This document shows, piece by piece, positions 16,819-24,989 of a DNA stretch of 64,000 nt. Where the stretch lies: NCBI RefSeq assembly GCF_026341815.1, contig NZ_JAPENX010000001.1, forward strand, positions 5,332,001-5,396,000, in the 5' to 3' direction. Source of the stretch: Streptomyces sp. NBC_00572. GTDB lineage: Bacteria; Actinomycetota; Actinomycetes; Streptomycetales; Streptomycetaceae. How positions within the stretch are numbered: the stretch's first letter is position 1; each line of letters begins with the position of its first letter. Below the pieces are notes generated by a model, which was not told the origin of the DNA, ran no database searches, and worked only from the letters and a program-made list of their open reading frames with translations. The position numbers and the translations under genes are program-made.

Positions 16819-17277
16819 TCAGGCGTAGTGGCGGTAGACGGCCTCGGCGACGCAGGCCGGCTTGTCGCTGCCGTCGACCTCGATGGTGAACGTCAGTGCC
16901 ATCTGCACACCGTTGCCCTTGACCTCGTCCACGGTGCCGACGGCGCCGTGGAGGCGAATCTTCGATCCGACCGGTACGGGCGCGGGGAAACGGACCTTCT
17001 CCAGGCCGTAGTTGACGCTCATCCTGGTGCCGGTGATCTCCAGCAGCTCGCCGAAGAGCGGAATGATGAGGGAGAGGGTCAGGTAGCCGTGGGCGATCGG
17101 GCCGCCGAAGGGCCCGTCCTTGGCCTTCTCCGGGTCCGTGTGGATCCACTGGTGGTCGTCGGTGGCGTCGGCGAAGGTGTTCACCCGCTGCTGGGTGATG
17201 TCGAGCCAGCCGGTTCGGCCGAGGTCGGCTCCGCTGAGGGCCTTGAGTTCGTCGAGGCCGTGGACGGTGGTGGGCAT
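16819..17277 (-). CDS. MaoC-like enoyl-CoA hydratase
   Basis: The 152-residue hot-dog-fold protein has the hydratase 2 signature DDHQWIHTDPEKA followed by GPFGGPIAHGYLTLSLI, with the catalytic Asp/His pair visible. It closely resembles short R-specific enoyl-CoA hydratases of actinobacteria. ATG 17277 is preceded by GGAAGGA. It is the last gene of a minus-strand operon (SDR, amidohydrolase, acyl-CoA ligase, MaoC), where it would hydrate an enoyl-CoA derived from the acid activated by the neighbouring ligase. Confidence 0.9.
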   Translation of the reverse strand: MPTTVHGLDELKALSGADLGRTGWLDITQQRVNTFADATDDHQWIHTDPEKAKDGPFGGPIAHGYLTLSLIIPLFGELLEITGTRMSVNYGLEKVRFPAPVPVGSKIRLHGAVGTVDEVKGNGVQMALTFTIEVDGSDKPACVAEAVYRHYA

Positions 17278-17342
17278 GACGGATCCTTCCGATGGCGCGG
17301 GCGGCGGGGGACGCCGCCCGCGGAGGGGGTGTCGTATGTCTC

Positions 17343-18890
17343 TCAGGCGTGCGGACGGTCGCTGGGACCGTTCGCGTACGCCTCGCGCACGGCGGGTTTG
17401 ACGATCTTCCCGGAGGCCGTGCGAGGCAGGTCCGCCGTCAGGACGACGGACCTGGGGATCTTGTACTTGGCGAGCCGGCCCCGCAGGTGGCCGAGGATGT
17501 CGTCCTCACCGGCGTGCGCGTCGGGCCTGAGGACGACGACGGCCCGGCCGACCTCGCCCCAGACGGGGTCGGGCACGCCGATGACCGCGCATTCGGCGAC
17601 GGCGGGGTGGGTGAGGAGCACGTCCTCCACTTCGGCCGGGTAGACGTTCTCCCCGCCCGAGACGAACATGTCCTTGACCCGGTCGACGATGTAGGCGTAC
17701 CCGTCGCCGTCCGTCCGGGCGATGTCACCGGTGCGCAGCCAGCGACCGTCGACGAAGGCGGCCTCGGTGTCCTCGGGCCGCCCCCAGTAGCCGGTCATGA
17801 CGTGGGGGCCCTGGACCAGGATCTCCCCGCGCTGTCCGGGACCGGCCTCGCCGCCGTCCGGCAGCACCACGCGCGTGCCGGTGAAGAAGTGCGGCACCCC
17901 GGCGGAGCCCGCCTTGGCCGAGGTCTGCTCCCGGTCCAGGAAGAGGACCCCGGGGGATGCCTCGGTCATGCCGTAGCCCTGGCTGAAGGCCAGGCCGCGG
18001 TCGAGGTATGCGGCGATGGTGCGGGCGGGCACGGGTGCGCCGCCGCAGTTGAGGGTGCGCAGGCTGGACAGGTCCGTGGTCTCCCAGCGGGGCCGGGCGG
18101 CCATGGCGTCGTACATGGTGGGGACGCCGAACATGTAGGTCACGCGCAGGTCCTCGATCACTTCGAGGACGCGCTCGGCGTCGAAGGTTCCGAGGAGGAC
18201 CACCCGGCCGCCCTTGAGCAGGGTGGGCAGGCACGTCATGTTGAGCCCGGCGGTGTGGAACAGCGGGGCCACGACGAGGGTCACCTCGTCGCCGGCAAGG
18301 TCGGTGTCGACGAGGACGTTGACGCTGTTCCAGGTGATGTTGGCGTGGGAGAGGACGGCGCCCTTGGGGCGGCCCGTGGTCCCGGAGGTGTACATGATCA
18401 TGCACGGGTCCTCGGGCGCCACGGCCTCGTCCAGGGGTCCGGTCCCGGCGCCCGCGAGCAGCTCCTCGTAGCCGAGGGCTCCGTCCTCGTCGGGTCCCGC
18501 GACCGCGATCCGGTGGCGTACCCCCGCGTCGGCCGCCGTGGCCCGGGCCACCTCGGCCTGCTCGGGAGCGTGGACGAGGACGGTGCTGCCCGAGTCGGCC
18601 AGGTTGTACGCCAGTTCCGGGGCGGCCAGCCGGGTGTTGAGCGGGACGAAGACCGCGCCCAGCGCCCCGGCGGCGAAGAGGGTCTCCAGGAACGCCGGGT
18701 GGTTGGGGCCCAGATAGGCGATCCGGTCTCCCCGTGCCACGCCTGACGCCCGCAGGGCGTGGGCGAGGCGCAGGACTCGCTCGTGCAGCTCGCGGTACGT
18801 CCATCCGCGGCCTTCCTGGACGACGGCGATCCGGTCGGGCGTCTTGCGGGCCCGGCGTGCCGGCCAGGATCCGATGCCTTGGTTCAACAC
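17343..18890 (-). CDS. AMP-dependent acyl-CoA synthetase
   Basis: This 515-residue ANL enzyme shows MIMYTSGTTGRPKGAV, GYGMTEASPGVLF, RTGDIARTDGDGY, KDMFVSGGENVYPAE and RTASGKIVKP with the catalytic lysine. GTG 18890 is preferred because GAAGGAA lies upstream; the amidohydrolase stop is just 11 bases before it. It forms a CoA thioester of an unknown acid, possibly the product of the amidohydrolase upstream. Sequence type is long-chain/benzoate-like, not enough to name a substrate. Confidence 0.9.
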   Translation of the reverse strand: MLNQGIGSWPARRARKTPDRIAVVQEGRGWTYRELHERVLRLAHALRASGVARGDRIAYLGPNHPAFLETLFAAGALGAVFVPLNTRLAAPELAYNLADSGSTVLVHAPEQAEVARATAADAGVRHRIAVAGPDEDGALGYEELLAGAGTGPLDEAVAPEDPCMIMYTSGTTGRPKGAVLSHANITWNSVNVLVDTDLAGDEVTLVVAPLFHTAGLNMTCLPTLLKGGRVVLLGTFDAERVLEVIEDLRVTYMFGVPTMYDAMAARPRWETTDLSSLRTLNCGGAPVPARTIAAYLDRGLAFSQGYGMTEASPGVLFLDREQTSAKAGSAGVPHFFTGTRVVLPDGGEAGPGQRGEILVQGPHVMTGYWGRPEDTEAAFVDGRWLRTGDIARTDGDGYAYIVDRVKDMFVSGGENVYPAEVEDVLLTHPAVAECAVIGVPDPVWGEVGRAVVVLRPDAHAGEDDILGHLRGRLAKYKIPRSVVLTADLPRTASGKIVKPAVREAYANGPSDRPHA

Positions 18891-18901
18891 GAGCGGTTCC
18901 T

Positions 18902-19789
18902 TCAGTCGGTGAGGAGGCCGAGCAGACGGGCGGCGTTCTCCTTGAGGATCTTCGGCCGGACCTCGGGCCTGATGTCGAGCTTCTCGAAGTCCGCGAGCCA
19001 TCGGTCGGGAGTGATGACGGGGTAGTCGGAGCCGAAGAGGACCTTGTCCTTGAGGAGGGTGTTGGCATAGCGGACGAGTTGCGGCGGGAAGTACTTCGGC
19101 GACCAGCCGGACAGGTCGATGTACACGTGCGGCTTGTGGGTGGCCACCGCCAGGGCCTCGTCCTGCCAGGGGAAGGACGGATGGGCCAGGATGATCCGCA
19201 GCTCGGGGAAGTCGACGGCCACGTCGTCGACCAGCATCGGGTTCGAGTACTTCAGCCGGATGCCTCCGCCGCCTGGCACGCCGGCGCCGATGCCGGTCTG
19301 GCCGGTGTGGAACAGCGCGGGTACGCCGAGTTCCTCGATGGCCTCGTACAGCGGGTAGGCGAGCGGGTCGTTCGGGGAGAACGCCTGGATGCTGGGGTGG
19401 AACTTGAAGCCGCGGACGCCGTACTCCTCCACGAGGCGCCGTGCCTCCCGCACACCCGCGCGGCCCTTGTGCGGGTCGATGCCGGCGAAGGGGATCAGCG
19501 CGTCGGCGTGGGCGGCGCAGCTCTCGGCGATCTCCTCGTTGGAGATCCGCGGGTGGCCGGTGGCGTGTTCGGCGTCGACAGTGAAGACCACGGCCGCCAT
19601 GTGGCGTTCGCGGTAGTGGTCGGCCATCTCCTCGATGGTCGGCTGCCGGTGGCCGTGGGCCTTGAAGTACGTCTCGGAGGCTCCGAACAGCTCCGGGCTC
19701 AGGGACCCGTGGCCGTCCTTGGAGACCTCGGCGTGGGTGTGCATGTCGATGGCGGTGAGCCGGTCGAGGTCGAGCGCGAGGCCGGCCAT
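18902..19789 (-). CDS. amidohydrolase-family protein (COG2159 type)
   Basis: The 295-residue TIM-barrel protein has the metal motif IDMHTHAEVSKDG, then VRGFKFHPSIQAFSPND, ALFHTGQTGIGAG, IILAHPSFPWQDEAL and LFGSDYPVITPDRW. Relatives include metal-dependent decarboxylases of carboxy-aromatics and carboxymuconate semialdehydes as well as hydrolases. It sits one base after the SDR stop and 11 before the ligase start, so all are cotranscribed. A decarboxylase or lactonase step on a cyclic acid is plausible but unproven. Confidence 0.82.
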   Translation of the reverse strand: MAGLALDLDRLTAIDMHTHAEVSKDGHGSLSPELFGASETYFKAHGHRQPTIEEMADHYRERHMAAVVFTVDAEHATGHPRISNEEIAESCAAHADALIPFAGIDPHKGRAGVREARRLVEEYGVRGFKFHPSIQAFSPNDPLAYPLYEAIEELGVPALFHTGQTGIGAGVPGGGGIRLKYSNPMLVDDVAVDFPELRIILAHPSFPWQDEALAVATHKPHVYIDLSGWSPKYFPPQLVRYANTLLKDKVLFGSDYPVITPDRWLADFEKLDIRPEVRPKILKENAARLLGLLTD

Positions 19790-19790
19790 G

Positions 19791-20702
19791 TCACGCCTCC
19801 GGGGCCTGGGGCGCGGGGATGCCGTAGGTCTCGGGCTCGGCTCCGACGCCGGCCGGCCACTCGGCGGCGATGGCGTCGGCGCTCCAGCCGCCCTCGGCGA
19901 AGGCGACCGCCTTCTCCTGGGGGTGTGCCCACAGGGCCAGCCGGTCGCCGCCGATGCCGATCGCCTGGCCGGTGACTCCGTCGGAGTCGTCCGAGGCCAG
20001 GAAGGTGATCAGCGCGGCGACGTCCTCGACGGTGCCGAGGCCTTCCTCCTTGCGCAGCCAGTCGGGGAGCGGCTCGCCGGTGCGCTCGGACTCCTCGATG
20101 AGCGGGGCGAAGGCCGGGATGGTCCGGGTCATCTCGGTGGCGGCGACGGGGACGACGGCGTTGACGGTGATGCCGGCGCGGCCCAGCTCCATGGCCCAGG
20201 TGCGGGCCATGGCGACGATGCCCGCCTTGGCGGCGGCGTAGTTGGTCTGGCCGAAGTTGCCGCGCTGCCCGGCGGGGGAGGAGATGAGGACGAGCCGGCC
20301 TCCGGTGCCCTGTTCGCGCATGCGGACCGCGGCCGCGCGGGCGCAGGTGAAGGTGCCGCGGAGGTGGACGCGGACGACGTCGTCGAAGTCGTCGTCGGTC
20401 ATCTTCCACAGCACGCGGTCGCGGAGGATGCCGGCGTTGGTGACGAGGACGTCCAGGCGGCCGAACTCCCGGACGGCGGTGTCGACGAGTTCCTGGGCGG
20501 CCGCGCTGTCCCCGACGGCCGCGACGGCGCCGGCCGCCGTGCCTCCCTCGGACCGGATGGCGGCGACGGCGGCGTCGACGGTGTCCTGGTCGACGTCGTT
20601 GGCGACGACGGCGGCACCGGCGGCGGCGAGTGCCCGGGCGTAGGCGAGGCCGAGGCCGCGTCCGCTGCCGGTGACGACGGCGACTTTCCCGTGGAGGTCC
20701 AT
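19791..20702 (-). CDS. short-chain dehydrogenase/reductase
   Basis: This 303-residue SDR has the NAD(P) motif VVTGSGRGLGLAYARAL, VTNAGIL, the serine in LVLISSPAGQRG and the YAAAK tyrosine-lysine pair. It carries a C-terminal extension of about 40 residues beyond the classical 250. Size and sequence resemble the 3-hydroxyacyl-CoA dehydrogenase domain of multifunctional MFE-2 enzymes, which pairs naturally with the MaoC hydratase in the same operon. ATG 20702 follows AAGGA. It is first in the operon and divergent from a MarR gene. Confidence 0.88.
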   Translation of the reverse strand: MDLHGKVAVVTGSGRGLGLAYARALAAAGAAVVANDVDQDTVDAAVAAIRSEGGTAAGAVAAVGDSAAAQELVDTAVREFGRLDVLVTNAGILRDRVLWKMTDDDFDDVVRVHLRGTFTCARAAAVRMREQGTGGRLVLISSPAGQRGNFGQTNYAAAKAGIVAMARTWAMELGRAGITVNAVVPVAATEMTRTIPAFAPLIEESERTGEPLPDWLRKEEGLGTVEDVAALITFLASDDSDGVTGQAIGIGGDRLALWAHPQEKAVAFAEGGWSADAIAAEWPAGVGAEPETYGIPAPQAPEA

Positions 20703-20765
20703 GGCGGGTCCTTCGTGTGAGCGTGGGCGGGCTGCCGAGAGCGGGGCGCGCGGCCGGGCTCGATC

Positions 20766-20815
20766 GACAGGAATCCTGATGAATGACAGTCTCGTCAATC
20801 AACAGGATTCCTGTC
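20766..20815. promoter_or_regulatory. paired CAGGAWTCCTG palindromes in the SDR/marR gap
   Basis: GACAGGAATCCTG at 20766-20778 and CAGGATTCCTGTC at 20803-20815 are exact inverse complements, and each contains its own palindrome CAGGAATCCTG/CAGGATTCCTG. Their centres are about 36 bases apart. They lie in the divergent gap just before the MarR ribosome site, the expected place for a MarR operator controlling both directions. Confidence 0.75.
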
Positions 20816-20869
20816 AATGTCCTAGGCTGTACCCGCCGTTCCCCGGTCGACATCCACAGGAGGAAGAAC

Positions 20870-21283
20870 GTGACCACCTCGCTGCTCTACCTGGTCAAGC
20901 GGACGGAGCTGGCGGTACGCGCCCGCCTCGACGAGCTGGTCAGACCCGCGGGCATCACCGCCCTGCAGTACACCGCCCTCACCGTCCTGGGGCGACACGA
21001 CGGCATCTCGGCCGCCCAGCTCGCCCGTGACTCGTTCGTCACCGCGCAGACCATGGCCGACATGGTCCGCACCCTGGAGGGCCGCGGCCTGATCCGCCGC
21101 GAGCCGAACCCGGACAACCGCCGGGAGCGCCTCATCCTGCTGACCGACGCGGGCAGGGGACTCCTCGACGAGTACGCGGGACCCGCCCGCGCGCTCGAAG
21201 AACGCATGGTCGCCGACCTCACCCCCGTGGAGGTCGACGCCTTCCGGCAGGCCCTGCACCGCACCTGGCGGTCCCTCAGCTGA
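20870..21283 (+). CDS. MarR-family transcriptional regulator
   Basis: The 137-residue protein has a winged helix typical of MarR: LQYTALTVLGRHDGISAAQL, DSFVTAQTMADMVRTLEGRG and RREPNPDNRRERLILLTDAG (the wing with its DNRRE turn). GTG 20870 follows AGGAGGAAG. Divergent orientation and the twin palindromes upstream suggest autorepression and repression of the SDR operon, released by a phenolic or CoA-ester ligand as in many MarR systems. Confidence 0.92.
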   Translation: MTTSLLYLVKRTELAVRARLDELVRPAGITALQYTALTVLGRHDGISAAQLARDSFVTAQTMADMVRTLEGRGLIRREPNPDNRRERLILLTDAGRGLLDEYAGPARALEERMVADLTPVEVDAFRQALHRTWRSLS

Positions 21284-21389
21284 CCGCGCCCCGCCCGCCG
21301 GTCCGGCGCCCGGCCACCCCGCCGGGCCTGTCACCGGCGCCCGGACTTCGGCCACCGCGCCGGGCCCCGCGCCCCGCCCCGTCCGGCGC

Positions 21390-22184
21390 TCAGCCGGCCC
21401 CGCCGAGCACGCGGCCGCGCCTCGGCACCGAGTTAAGCAACAGCCGGGTGTACGGGTGTTCCGGCATGCCCAGCACCCGGTCCACCGGGCCCGACTCCAC
21501 CACCGTGCCCGACTTGAGGACGAGCACCTCGTCCGCGACATGCCGGACGACCGCCAGGTCATGGGTCACGAACAGATAGCCGATCCCCGCCGCACGCCGG
21601 ATCTCGCGCAGCAGGTCGAGGATCTGGGCCTGGATCGACACGTCGAGCGCGGCGACCGCCTCGTCCAGGACCAGCACCCGGGGCTCCACCGCGAGGGCCC
21701 GCGCGATCGCCACGCGCTGGCGCTGCCCCCCGGACAGCCCGCGCGGCAGAGCCCCCGACTCGCGGGCCCCGAGCCCGACCTGGTCGAGGAGTTCGCCGAC
21801 CCGCGCCGTGCGCGCGGCCGCGTCCAGACCGGTGTGCAGACGCAGCACCTCGTCCAGGCAGCCGCTCACCGTCACCCGCGGGTCGAGGGACAGGTAGGGG
21901 TCCTGGAAGACCATCTGGATCTCCCGGGCCCTGGCGAGCCGCTCGGCGCGGCCCCGGGCGCGGGCCGAGCGGTCCCGGCCGTCGAGGCGTACCGTGCCGC
22001 CGTCCGCGCGCTCCAGGCCCACGAGCATCCGGACCGTCGTCGTCTTGCCGCTACCGGACTCGCCGACGATCGCGAGCGAACCGCCCGGCGGCAGGGCGAA
22101 CGACACCCCGTCGACCGCGGTGTGCCCGCCGTACCGCTTGCGCAGCCCCTCGACCACCAGGCCCTTCGTCACAGCGTGCGTCAC
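21390..22184 (-). CDS. oligopeptide-type ABC transporter ATPase (DppF-like)
   Basis: The 264-residue ATPase has Walker A GESGSGKTT, the Q-loop MVFQDPYLSLDPR, signature LSGGQRQRVAIARAL, Walker B VLVLDEAVAALD and the switch VTHDLAV. GTG 22184 overlaps the stop of the preceding ATPase as GTGA. Unlike its partner it lacks the cysteine-rich C-terminal extension of the Opp/Dpp ATPases. It closes the five-gene importer operon. The 106 bases after it are GC-rich with no gene. Confidence 0.9.
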   Translation of the reverse strand: MTHAVTKGLVVEGLRKRYGGHTAVDGVSFALPPGGSLAIVGESGSGKTTTVRMLVGLERADGGTVRLDGRDRSARARGRAERLARAREIQMVFQDPYLSLDPRVTVSGCLDEVLRLHTGLDAAARTARVGELLDQVGLGARESGALPRGLSGGQRQRVAIARALAVEPRVLVLDEAVAALDVSIQAQILDLLREIRRAAGIGYLFVTHDLAVVRHVADEVLVLKSGTVVESGPVDRVLGMPEHPYTRLLLNSVPRRGRVLGGAG

Positions 22185-23164
22185 AGTGTGATTCCTTCCT
22201 CGGCGCGGAGGCACGCGGCCAGTCCCTCGCCGTGCGGTGCCAGTTCGGGCCGCTCCTGCGTGCAGCGCGCCACCGCGTATGGGCAGCGGGCGGCGAAGGA
22301 GCAGCCGGCCGGGGCTTCGGCGAGCGAGACCGGCCGGCCCGGGATGGGCCGGGGCGCGGGCGCGCCCGCCTCGATGCGCGGGGTGCAGGCGAGGAGCCCC
22401 GCCGTGTACGGGTGGCGGGGGCGGTCGAACAGCTCGTCGGTGGACCGGGTCTCGACGATCCGGCCCGCGTACATCACGTACACCCGGTCACAGATCGCCG
22501 AGGCCAGCTCCAGGTCGTGGGTGACGAAGAGCATCCCGGTGCCGCGCTCGGCCCGCAGCCGGGCCAGGATCGCGATCACCTCGGCCTGGGTGGTGACGTC
22601 GAGCGCGGTGGTCGGTTCGTCGGCGAGCAGCAGGGCCGGCTCGGCGGCCAGCGCGGCGGCGATGACGACCCGCTGGAGCATGCCGCCGGAGAACTGGTGC
22701 GGGTAGCGGCGCAGGGCGCCGCGCGGATCGCGGATGCCGACGGCGTCGAGGAGTTCCTCGGCGCGCGCGGCGGCCCGGTCGGCGGGGGTGCCGGAGGCGC
22801 GCAGCCCCTCGGTGAGGAAGTCGCCGACCCTGCGCAGCGGATTGACGGAGGCGCGCGGGTCCTGGAAGACCATGGCGACCTCGCGGGCCCGCAGGGTGGC
22901 CAGTTCCTTCGGGGGCATGGTCAGCACGTCCCGTCCGGAGACCCGGACCTGTCCGCTGGTACGGGAGCCCGGGGGCAGCAGTCCGAGGACGCTGCGGCAG
23001 GCGACGGACTTGCCGGAGCCCGACTCGCCGACGAGGCCGACGGTCTCCCCGGGCCGTACCGTCAGGCTCACCCCGTCCAGGACGGGCCGGGCGGCCCGGT
23101 CGTCCGGGAGGCGTATGCCGAGCCCGTCGATCTCCAGGACGGGCGTGGTCGACGTCGTGTTCAT
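22181..23164 (-). CDS. oligopeptide-type ABC transporter ATPase (DppD-like)
   Basis: This 327-residue ATPase has GESGSGKSVACRS, MVFQDPRASVNP, FSGGMLQRVVIAAAL, LLLADEPTTALD and THDLELA. The C-terminal oligopeptide-transporter extension (CSFAARCPYAVARC) is typically seen in Opp/Dpp/nickel ATPases and may bind an iron-sulfur cluster. ATG 23164 is preferred with GGGAG eleven bases upstream; an in-frame GTG at 23173 overlapping the permease stop is an alternative. It pairs with the shorter ATPase encoded next. Confidence 0.9.
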   Translation of the reverse strand: MNTTSTTPVLEIDGLGIRLPDDRAARPVLDGVSLTVRPGETVGLVGESGSGKSVACRSVLGLLPPGSRTSGQVRVSGRDVLTMPPKELATLRAREVAMVFQDPRASVNPLRRVGDFLTEGLRASGTPADRAAARAEELLDAVGIRDPRGALRRYPHQFSGGMLQRVVIAAALAAEPALLLADEPTTALDVTTQAEVIAILARLRAERGTGMLFVTHDLELASAICDRVYVMYAGRIVETRSTDELFDRPRHPYTAGLLACTPRIEAGAPAPRPIPGRPVSLAEAPAGCSFAARCPYAVARCTQERPELAPHGEGLAACLRAEEGITL

Positions 23165-23169
23165 GGCGT

Positions 23170-24039
23170 TCACTTCTCCCGCCGCGCGATCCGGTCGGCG
23201 AGCCCCTCGCCGACGATTCCGAAGGCCACGACCGCGAGCACGATGCACGCGGACGGCGCGAGCGCCGGGAGCATCGCGCCCTGGAGGACGGCCCCCTGGC
23301 CCTCGTTGATCATGGCGCCCCAGTCGGCGGTCGGCGGCTGGACGCCGAAGCCGAGGAAGGACAGGGCCGCCAGGTCCATGAGCGCGTACCCGAAGTTCAT
23401 CGCGGACTGGGCGAAGACGGTCGGCGCGATGTTCGGCAGCAGGTGGCGGACGCAGACCGTCCAGCCGGACCAGCCCTGCACCACGTACGCCTCGATGTAC
23501 GGGCGTTCCTTCTCCTGCCGGGCGATGCCGCGTACCAGCCGGCCCACGTACGGGGTGTAGGCGACGGACATGGCGATGACGGGTGCGGTCATGCCGGGGC
23601 CGACGACGGCGACGAGCAGGATCGCGAGCATGAGGCCCGGGATCGCGAAGACGAGGTCCATCGAGCGGGACAGGACCGCGTCCGCCCAGCCGCCCCGCCA
23701 GGCCGCCACCACACCGAGCAGCATGCCGAGCAGGGTGGAGACGCCGACCACGAGCAGCGGTCCGAGCAGACCGGTGCGGGCGCCGTGCAGCAGCCGGGAC
23801 AGGATGTCCCGCCCCGACTGGTCGGTGCCCAGGAGGTGGTCGCCCGAGGTGCCGACGAGGCTCGCGGAGAGGTCGAGCGCCTCGGGGTCGTACGGGGCGA
23901 GGACGGGTGCGAGCACGGCGACGAGGACGAGGAGGGCGAGCACCGCGACCGAGACCGCGAACAAGGGGCCCTGGCCGAAGAGGCGCAGTCCGCGCAGGCC
24001 CGGCCTGCGGTACGGCACCGTGGTGAGGGTGGTCGTCAT
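23170..24039 (-). CDS. ABC transporter permease (DppC-like)
   Basis: The 289-residue permease has an N-terminal membrane anchor, the periplasmic HLLGTDQSGRDILSRLLHGA segment characteristic of DppC/OppC, and about six membrane helices. The cytoplasmic coupling loop EAYVVQGWSGWTVCVRHLLP is the binding-protein-dependent EAA-type loop. ATG 24039 overlaps the stop of the first permease (ATGA). It forms the pore with the DppB-like protein. Confidence 0.92.
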   Translation of the reverse strand: MTTTLTTVPYRRPGLRGLRLFGQGPLFAVSVAVLALLVLVAVLAPVLAPYDPEALDLSASLVGTSGDHLLGTDQSGRDILSRLLHGARTGLLGPLLVVGVSTLLGMLLGVVAAWRGGWADAVLSRSMDLVFAIPGLMLAILLVAVVGPGMTAPVIAMSVAYTPYVGRLVRGIARQEKERPYIEAYVVQGWSGWTVCVRHLLPNIAPTVFAQSAMNFGYALMDLAALSFLGFGVQPPTADWGAMINEGQGAVLQGAMLPALAPSACIVLAVVAFGIVGEGLADRIARREK

Positions 24040-24989
24040 GAGGGGCCTTCCCCGGGGGAGAGACGGGGGTCGATGAGCGGGGCGAGCAGGTCGACGGCGA
24101 GGTTGACGAGGACGAAGGCCGCCACGCTGAGCAGGGTGACCGCCTGGACCACGGCGAAGTCCTGGGCCGTGACCGACTGCACGAGCAGCGAGCCGAGCCC
24201 GGGCACGTCGAAGGCGGTCTCCACGATGGAGGTGCTGATGAGCAGTCCGGCGAGCATGGTGCCGCCGACGGTGACGACCGGGCCGAGCGCGTTGCGCAAC
24301 ACGTGCCGGCGGACCACCGTGCGGCCGGCGACGCCCCGGGCCCGGGCCACCTCGACGTGCTCGCGGCCGAGTTCGTCGAGCATCGCGGAGCGGGTGACCC
24401 GGGCCAGCAGGCCCGCGAAGGTCAGGGCGAGGGCGAAGGCCGGGAGGGTGAGCTGGTGGAGCCGGGCGCCGAGGCCCTCCGCGGCGCCGCCGCCCGGGCC
24501 CGGGAACCAGCCGAGCTGGACCGAGAAGAGCGACACGAGCACGATCGCGGTGACGAAGGACGGGGTGGCGGTGGCCACGCCCGTGCCGATGAGCACCGTC
24601 CGGTCGAGGAAGCCGGGGCGCAGCGCCGCGAGGATGCCGGCGCTCACGCCGAGGGCGGCGACGAGCACGGCCGCGTAGCCGACGAGGAGTGCCGTGCCGG
24701 GCAGTCGGGAGCCGAGGAGGGAGGTGACGTCCTGGTGGTACTGGGCGGAACGCCCGAGGTCGCCGCCGAGGACACCGGCGAGCCACTTGCCGTACTGGAC
24801 CACGAGGGGGTCGTTCAGGTGGTACTCGGTGCGCAGGGCGGCCACGGCCTCGGGGGTGGCGGGGCGGCCGTGCAGCAGGAAGGTCACGGGGTCGCCGGGA
24901 GCCAGGTGGATCGCGCCGAAGACCACGACCGAGGTCACGAACAGCACGACCGTCAGGCCCAGGAGCCGCCCGATGAGGAAGCGGGTCAT
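24036..24989 (-). CDS. ABC transporter permease (DppB-like)
   Basis: This 317-residue protein starts RFLIGRLLGLTVVLFVTSVV, the conserved first helix of OppB/DppB permeases, followed by APGDPVTFLLHGRPATPE and LNDPLVVQYGKWLAGVLGGD. It has about six membrane segments and the EVARARGVAGRTVVRRHVLR coupling loop. ATG 24989 overlaps the stop of the binding-protein gene as ATGA, so the complex is made in a coupled series. Confidence 0.92.
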   Translation of the reverse strand: MTRFLIGRLLGLTVVLFVTSVVVFGAIHLAPGDPVTFLLHGRPATPEAVAALRTEYHLNDPLVVQYGKWLAGVLGGDLGRSAQYHQDVTSLLGSRLPGTALLVGYAAVLVAALGVSAGILAALRPGFLDRTVLIGTGVATATPSFVTAIVLVSLFSVQLGWFPGPGGGAAEGLGARLHQLTLPAFALALTFAGLLARVTRSAMLDELGREHVEVARARGVAGRTVVRRHVLRNALGPVVTVGGTMLAGLLISTSIVETAFDVPGLGSLLVQSVTAQDFAVVQAVTLLSVAAFVLVNLAVDLLAPLIDPRLSPGEGPS

